This document shows, piece by piece, positions 60,638 to 64,000 of a stretch of 64,000 nt of DNA (within the stretch, counting starts at the first letter, position 1; the number at the start of each line of letters is the position of its first letter). The stretch lies in assembly GCA_964518905.1 (NCBI GenBank), contig CAZFJL010000001.1, positions 124,001 to 188,000 on the forward strand. Reading direction: 5' to 3'. A model generated the notes under the pieces. That model worked only from the letters and a program-made list of their open reading frames with translations. It did not search any database and was not told where the DNA came from. A program made the translations under genes and the position numbers. Source of the DNA: RDYZ01 sp964518905 (GTDB taxonomy: Bacteria > Cyanobacteriota > Cyanobacteriia > Cyanobacteriales > Geitlerinemataceae).

Positions 60638-63283
60638 CTAAAACTTCGCTCCACGCACCAAAATAACGGTGGCATTGCAGCCACGCGCAATCTCATACGG
60701 AATATTGCCCCGCAGAACCTGCTGAAGCGGCGTTTGTTCACTAGCCCCGAGCACCACCACATCATAGTGATGGCGGTGTGCCAGGTCGATCGTCCGATCG
60801 ACTACGGATCGACCCACGAGCGGAGTCGCCGCCACGGGTAATCCCAACTGTTCGCCGAGTTCTCGCGCAACTTGTTTCAGTTCACTCGCGCGTAAATCGA
60901 CACATTCGGGATCAAAGACACGACACAATCGCACTGCCGGTTGAGTTCCCAGACTGACTAACCCCGAGAGTAACCCCAGCCCCAGCTTGGCATTTTGTCC
61001 GCCGGAAACCGGCACAAGCCAACGATTTAGCAGCGGTTCAGCGTCTTGATGGCTGTTCATGGTTTGGCGCAATCGCTTGCCCCATTTAACCAGCACCACA
61101 TCGCACTTCACATGCCGCAAAATGCGATCGGTGCGTGCGCCAAACACTTGGCTCGGTAGCAGATCGTCGGTATTCCAGCCCATGACTAAACGATCAATGC
61201 TGCGATAGCGAAGGGTTTCGAGGATAGTCGGGACAATATCGTGGGCGATCCGGATTTGGGCGTGGGTGGGGACGCCGTAGGATTGGGCGATCGCGATCGC
61301 GGTTTCGATGTAGTGGCGGTGATAGTCCAGGTCGATTTCGGCTTCTGACGGGGCAGTATGTTGCGGCACGGTGACCACGTGGAGACATTCGAGTTCGTAG
61401 TTACAATCGCGGGCGATCGAAGCGGCAAGGCGTACCAGCGGCATCGATAGGGGCGGTTGCGACAAAGCCACCAGCATCCGCCCCCGTCCCTGCGATGGGG
61501 CCTGGGTTCGATAGATCAAATAGGATGGATCAATCCGATCGTCGATTTCCTGCGGTAAATCGAGCTGACGAAATTCAGCCTGAATAATGTCACTGCGGGT
61601 AATGATGCCCACCAGTCGCCGCCCTTCTACCACTGGTAAGCGGCCAATTTTATGGTGGTTGAGACGATAGAGGACATCGGCCAGCGATTCACTCGCTTGC
61701 ACCGACACCGGATTATGAGTCATCACCTGAGAAAGGGGACTAGCGTCCTTGATGTGAACTTGCCCAACGAGATCGCTTTGAGCCACCATGCCGACCAGTT
61801 TTCCCGCATCTAACACCGGAAAACCGCGATGCTTCGATCGGGCAAAGGCTTGACGCACCTCGCCTAGGGTCTGATTTTGACTCAGCGTGTCCACCTGTGT
61901 CTGCATCACCTCCCCGGCCAAAATTTCACCGAGATGTTCGCGCTCTTGTTGATCGAGTTCGAGTTTCAACCCGCTGAGATCGAGCAGCCGATCGTAGAGT
62001 GAACCACTGGAAATCTGTTCCGCCACGACATAGGACACCACCACCACAATCATTAGCGGCAGCACTAGGTTAAAATCCATCGTCATTTCAAAGACGATCG
62101 CGATCGCCGTAATCGGAACCTTCGCCACCGCCCCAAAAAAGCCGCCCATCCCCGCCAGCGCATAGGTCGTCGGGTTACCCAGATCAAACCAAGCAACACT
62201 CCAATTTCCCACCAGTGCCCCCAGCGCTGCCCCCAAGGTAAGCGCCGGAGAAAACAGGCCGCCCGACGCTCCCGACCCCGCCGCGATCGTCGTCATCGCA
62301 AACTTCACCACAAAGGCCAGCGCCAGCACACCCACCCCAGCTTCTCCCGTGGTCATCAACTCTCGTAAACCTGTGCTGTCGTGAAACATCACTGGCAGCA
62401 CACAGACAATCGCCCCCGATAGTCCACCAGCGATCGCCATCCGCCAGGGTAAATCGAGCTTCAGACGACGATTAAACTCCAGGCTGGCAATAATACTGCG
62501 GTTAAACCAGCCGCTAATAATACCGGTCAAAATCCCGAGTAGTAATAAAAAGGGAATATCGATCGCCGTAAATGTCACCGCCGATGGTGACGACACCACC
62601 GCCTCCAGATTCCAGGTACTCCCCCCCAGAATGCGCGACACCACCGCCCCAATAAACGACGCCAAAATCGCCGTCTCCAGGGTCAGGCTCGACATGTCAT
62701 GCAGGAGTTCCTCAATCACAAACAACACCCCCGCCAGCGGCGCATTAAAGCCCGCCGCCAAGCCCGCCGCCGCCCCCGCCGCGATCGTCTGACGGCGAAA
62801 CGACGGCGACGTCGGAAACCAGCGCGTCATCACCGCCGCCAAGGTCGCGCCCACATACACCGTCGGCCCCTGACGCCCCAGCGCTAACCCCGACCCCACC
62901 ACCGCGATCGTTGCCACCAACTTGACCACCGCCGTTCGCAGATTCATCACCACCTTCGACTGCATCAGCCCACGCGGCGTCAGCGCCACCTTGACATACG
63001 GCAAGCCGCTGCCCGTCGCCTGCGGAGCGATCTTCGCAATCATCAACCCCGCCAACCCCGCCCCGATCGTCCCCACCAGCGGCAACCACAACCACGGTGG
63101 CATCAGTGCAACGCCTTGCATCCGCACCCCACCCAGCCAGCCAATGCCCTGCTTGAGCGCAAACGCTGCCAGCCCGGACACCACCCCGATCGAGCACGCC
63201 TCAATCAGGGCGACACGGCGTGATGCTGCTTCTGTCGTTGGATTTGTCAGCATTTGCCAAAATCGAACGAAGGCATGGATCAC
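60638..63283 (-). CDS. ClC-family chloride transporter with CBS and USP domains
   Basis: 881 residues. The ClC membrane domain (about 25-430) shows GSGLPYVKVAL, the gating-region motif GRQGPTVYVG and NAPLAGVLFVIEEL. In proton-coupled ClCs the second residue after the Gly-Arg of GREGP is Glu (Glu148 of E. coli ClC-ec1); here it is Gln138 (codon CAG at 62870-62872). The internal Glu (Glu192, equivalent to Glu203) is kept. A CBS pair (about 455-575) and two universal-stress-protein-like domains (about 605-740 and 755-881) follow, suggesting control by nucleotides. Long plus-strand frames here are shadows. Confidence 0.93.
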   Translation of the reverse strand: MIHAFVRFWQMLTNPTTEAASRRVALIEACSIGVVSGLAAFALKQGIGWLGGVRMQGVALMPPWLWLPLVGTIGAGLAGLMIAKIAPQATGSGLPYVKVALTPRGLMQSKVVMNLRTAVVKLVATIAVVGSGLALGRQGPTVYVGATLAAVMTRWFPTSPSFRRQTIAAGAAAGLAAGFNAPLAGVLFVIEELLHDMSSLTLETAILASFIGAVVSRILGGSTWNLEAVVSSPSAVTFTAIDIPFLLLLGILTGIISGWFNRSIIASLEFNRRLKLDLPWRMAIAGGLSGAIVCVLPVMFHDSTGLRELMTTGEAGVGVLALAFVVKFAMTTIAAGSGASGGLFSPALTLGAALGALVGNWSVAWFDLGNPTTYALAGMGGFFGAVAKVPITAIAIVFEMTMDFNLVLPLMIVVVVSYVVAEQISSGSLYDRLLDLSGLKLELDQQEREHLGEILAGEVMQTQVDTLSQNQTLGEVRQAFARSKHRGFPVLDAGKLVGMVAQSDLVGQVHIKDASPLSQVMTHNPVSVQASESLADVLYRLNHHKIGRLPVVEGRRLVGIITRSDIIQAEFRQLDLPQEIDDRIDPSYLIYRTQAPSQGRGRMLVALSQPPLSMPLVRLAASIARDCNYELECLHVVTVPQHTAPSEAEIDLDYHRHYIETAIAIAQSYGVPTHAQIRIAHDIVPTILETLRYRSIDRLVMGWNTDDLLPSQVFGARTDRILRHVKCDVVLVKWGKRLRQTMNSHQDAEPLLNRWLVPVSGGQNAKLGLGLLSGLVSLGTQPAVRLCRVFDPECVDLRASELKQVARELGEQLGLPVAATPLVGRSVVDRTIDLAHRHHYDVVVLGASEQTPLQQVLRGNIPYEIARGCNATVILVRGAKF

Positions 63284-63522
63284 AGAGCATCAACCCGCAG
63301 GTAAAAAAAGAAAACTAACATCAAGAAATAGAAACAGGGTGACCGAAAAAAATCGTGACGGCCAGGAAGATTAAGACCGCGATCACCTATTTCTAAAACG
63401 AACCCAAGTCTTTGCATCGCAATACAGTAGAGGCCACTCATTTTAATGAATAGACAGCACTTTACAGAGCCTCTCTCTGGATCTTTGTAAATTTTTAATA
63501 CAGAAAATGTAGTTCCGTGTGA
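63284..63522. other. Divergent intergenic region between ClC and psb34-like genes
   Basis: About 240 bases without a gene. The ClC promoter side is A-rich (63300-63360). A longer frame running through here on the plus strand (to 63374) is antisense and not supported. Confidence 0.4.
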
Positions 63523-63528
63523 TATAAT
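63518..63528 (+). promoter_or_regulatory. Extended -10 promoter of the psb34-like gene
   Basis: TGATATAAT at 63520-63528: a consensus -10 box TATAAT preceded by TG. A weak -35 region (ACAGAA at about 63500) is 17 bases upstream. The start codon at 63564 leaves a short leader of about 30 bases. Confidence 0.65.
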
Positions 63529-63563
63529 GTGTGAACAAAGTAAAGAAAGTTTTGAGAATATTT

Positions 63564-63746
63564 ATGCCTTATATCAACGAAGACGGTGGCCGCCTCAATA
63601 ACTACGCTGTCGAGCCCAAAGTTTACATGGCAGAACCTCCGACAAACACAGAAAAACGTAACTACGTCATTCTCGGAATTGGTGGCGCCTTGGTTATCGC
63701 TACGGTGATGGCGATCGCATTTTTCGCAACAAGTGCGGTTGCTTAG
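63564..63746 (+). CDS. Psb34-like photosystem II assembly protein
   Basis: 60 residues from ATG at 63564 (upstream in-frame ATG at 63531 rejected because MPYINEDGGRLNNYAVEPKVYM is the conserved start). The N-terminus resembles high-light-inducible proteins and Psb34/Ssl1498, and one membrane helix follows (NYVILGIGGALVIATVMAIAFFATSAV). Psb34 joins PSII assembly intermediates at the stage of CP47 module attachment. The TATAAT-containing promoter and the downstream hairpin make it a self-contained monocistronic unit. Confidence 0.75.
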   Translation: MPYINEDGGRLNNYAVEPKVYMAEPPTNTEKRNYVILGIGGALVIATVMAIAFFATSAVA

Positions 63747-63862
63747 AACAAAAAATCTCGCGGTATGATCTGACCCAGTCGTAGATCTACTAGCTTTTGC
63801 AGGATGATAAAACGAACTGCAAACAAGCTCTTCAGATAGTAGAAAAAACTGAATACAGATAA

Positions 63863-63895
63863 AAAAGTCCTTTAGAACATCTCTGAAGGACTTTT
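63863..63895 (+). terminator. Intrinsic terminator for the psb34-like gene
   Basis: Arms AAAAGTCCTT and AAGGACTTTT with a 13-base loop, followed by a T-rich tail. It is about 115 bases after the stop codon. Confidence 0.85.
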
Positions 63896-64000
63896 GATTT
63901 TGGTCGAAATTTTACCAATGCCGATCGCTGAAATGAACTCTGTTTGCACAAGCCAGTAATTCAAGGCAATGGCGAGAGGCCGCGATCCGCGTAACGTGAC

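Noticed and set aside
62745..63197. Gly/Asp-rich 150-codon minus-strand frame inside the ClC gene
   Set aside because: Alternative frame of the ClC membrane domain; the ClC reading has clear family motifs.

Overview
The window is chromosomal DNA of a cyanobacterium. It carries phycobilisome and chlorophyll genes (chlH/bchH, pcyA, a petH with a CpcD-like linker domain, a stand-alone CpcD-domain gene, a Psb34-like gene), a complete kaiA-kaiB-kaiC clock locus, a HetZ-related gene, and very frequent GCGATCGC (HIP1) octamers. Base composition is moderately GC-rich. Genus and species cannot be read from the window. HetZ-like proteins also occur outside heterocyst formers, so they do not settle the lifestyle.

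Layout. 1-6 kb: TPR protein, ribD, an SGNH hydrolase, then an accessory islet with a nucleotidyltransferase-like gene, a broken copy of its 3' part, three copies of a 120-bp inverted-repeat element, and an AT-richer HIP1-free gene pair (two-TM protein ending in CxxCx(11)CxxC plus a small CPYC protein). 6-16.6 kb: chlH, a Sua5/YciO-family gene, hetZ-like, a PIN toxin/antitoxin pair, a protein ending in a dockerin-like calcium loop, an Rrf2 regulator, pyrR, lspA. 16.7-31.4 kb: OmpR-type regulator, petH, CpcD-domain gene, NnrU-like membrane protein, thioredoxin, second Sua5-type gene, VOC protein, pcyA, DUF3352 protein, two lipoproteins, lepB, apt, and the DUF3038/DUF4335 pair. 31.4-39.3 kb: a CBS/degenerate histidine-kinase gene divergent from kaiA, then kaiA, kaiB, kaiC, a 66-aa ORF and a convergent PP2C phosphatase. 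39.5-50.8 kb: pseudouridine synthase, GT81-like glycosyltransferase, a cluster of miniature elements, ruvA, an HdrB-like protein, a ParB-like/ParA-like pair in which ParA carries an N-terminal PD-(D/E)XK nuclease-like domain, a DUF362 protein and sdhB. 50.8-64 kb: flavoprotein, second lepB, peptidoglycan-binding protein, JAMM peptidase, rpmB, a large TpsA-like secreted protein, hrcA, a ClC transporter and a Psb34-like gene.

Three observations stand out. (1) Miniature inverted-repeat elements are modular: two different internal palindromic cores each occur inside elements with three different terminal inverted repeats, and two of these elements sit inside the kai cluster. (2) Several genes have short tandem arrays that start at, or include, their stop codon. 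In three of them the unit is a multiple of three and repeats the stop codon in frame. (3) The nuclease-ParA fusion next to a ParB-like protein with a possible helix-hairpin-helix tail looks like an uncharacterised DNA-maintenance or defence module.

No tRNA, rRNA, CRISPR array or intact insertion sequence was recognised by eye. All calls are from reading the sequence; no search was run.
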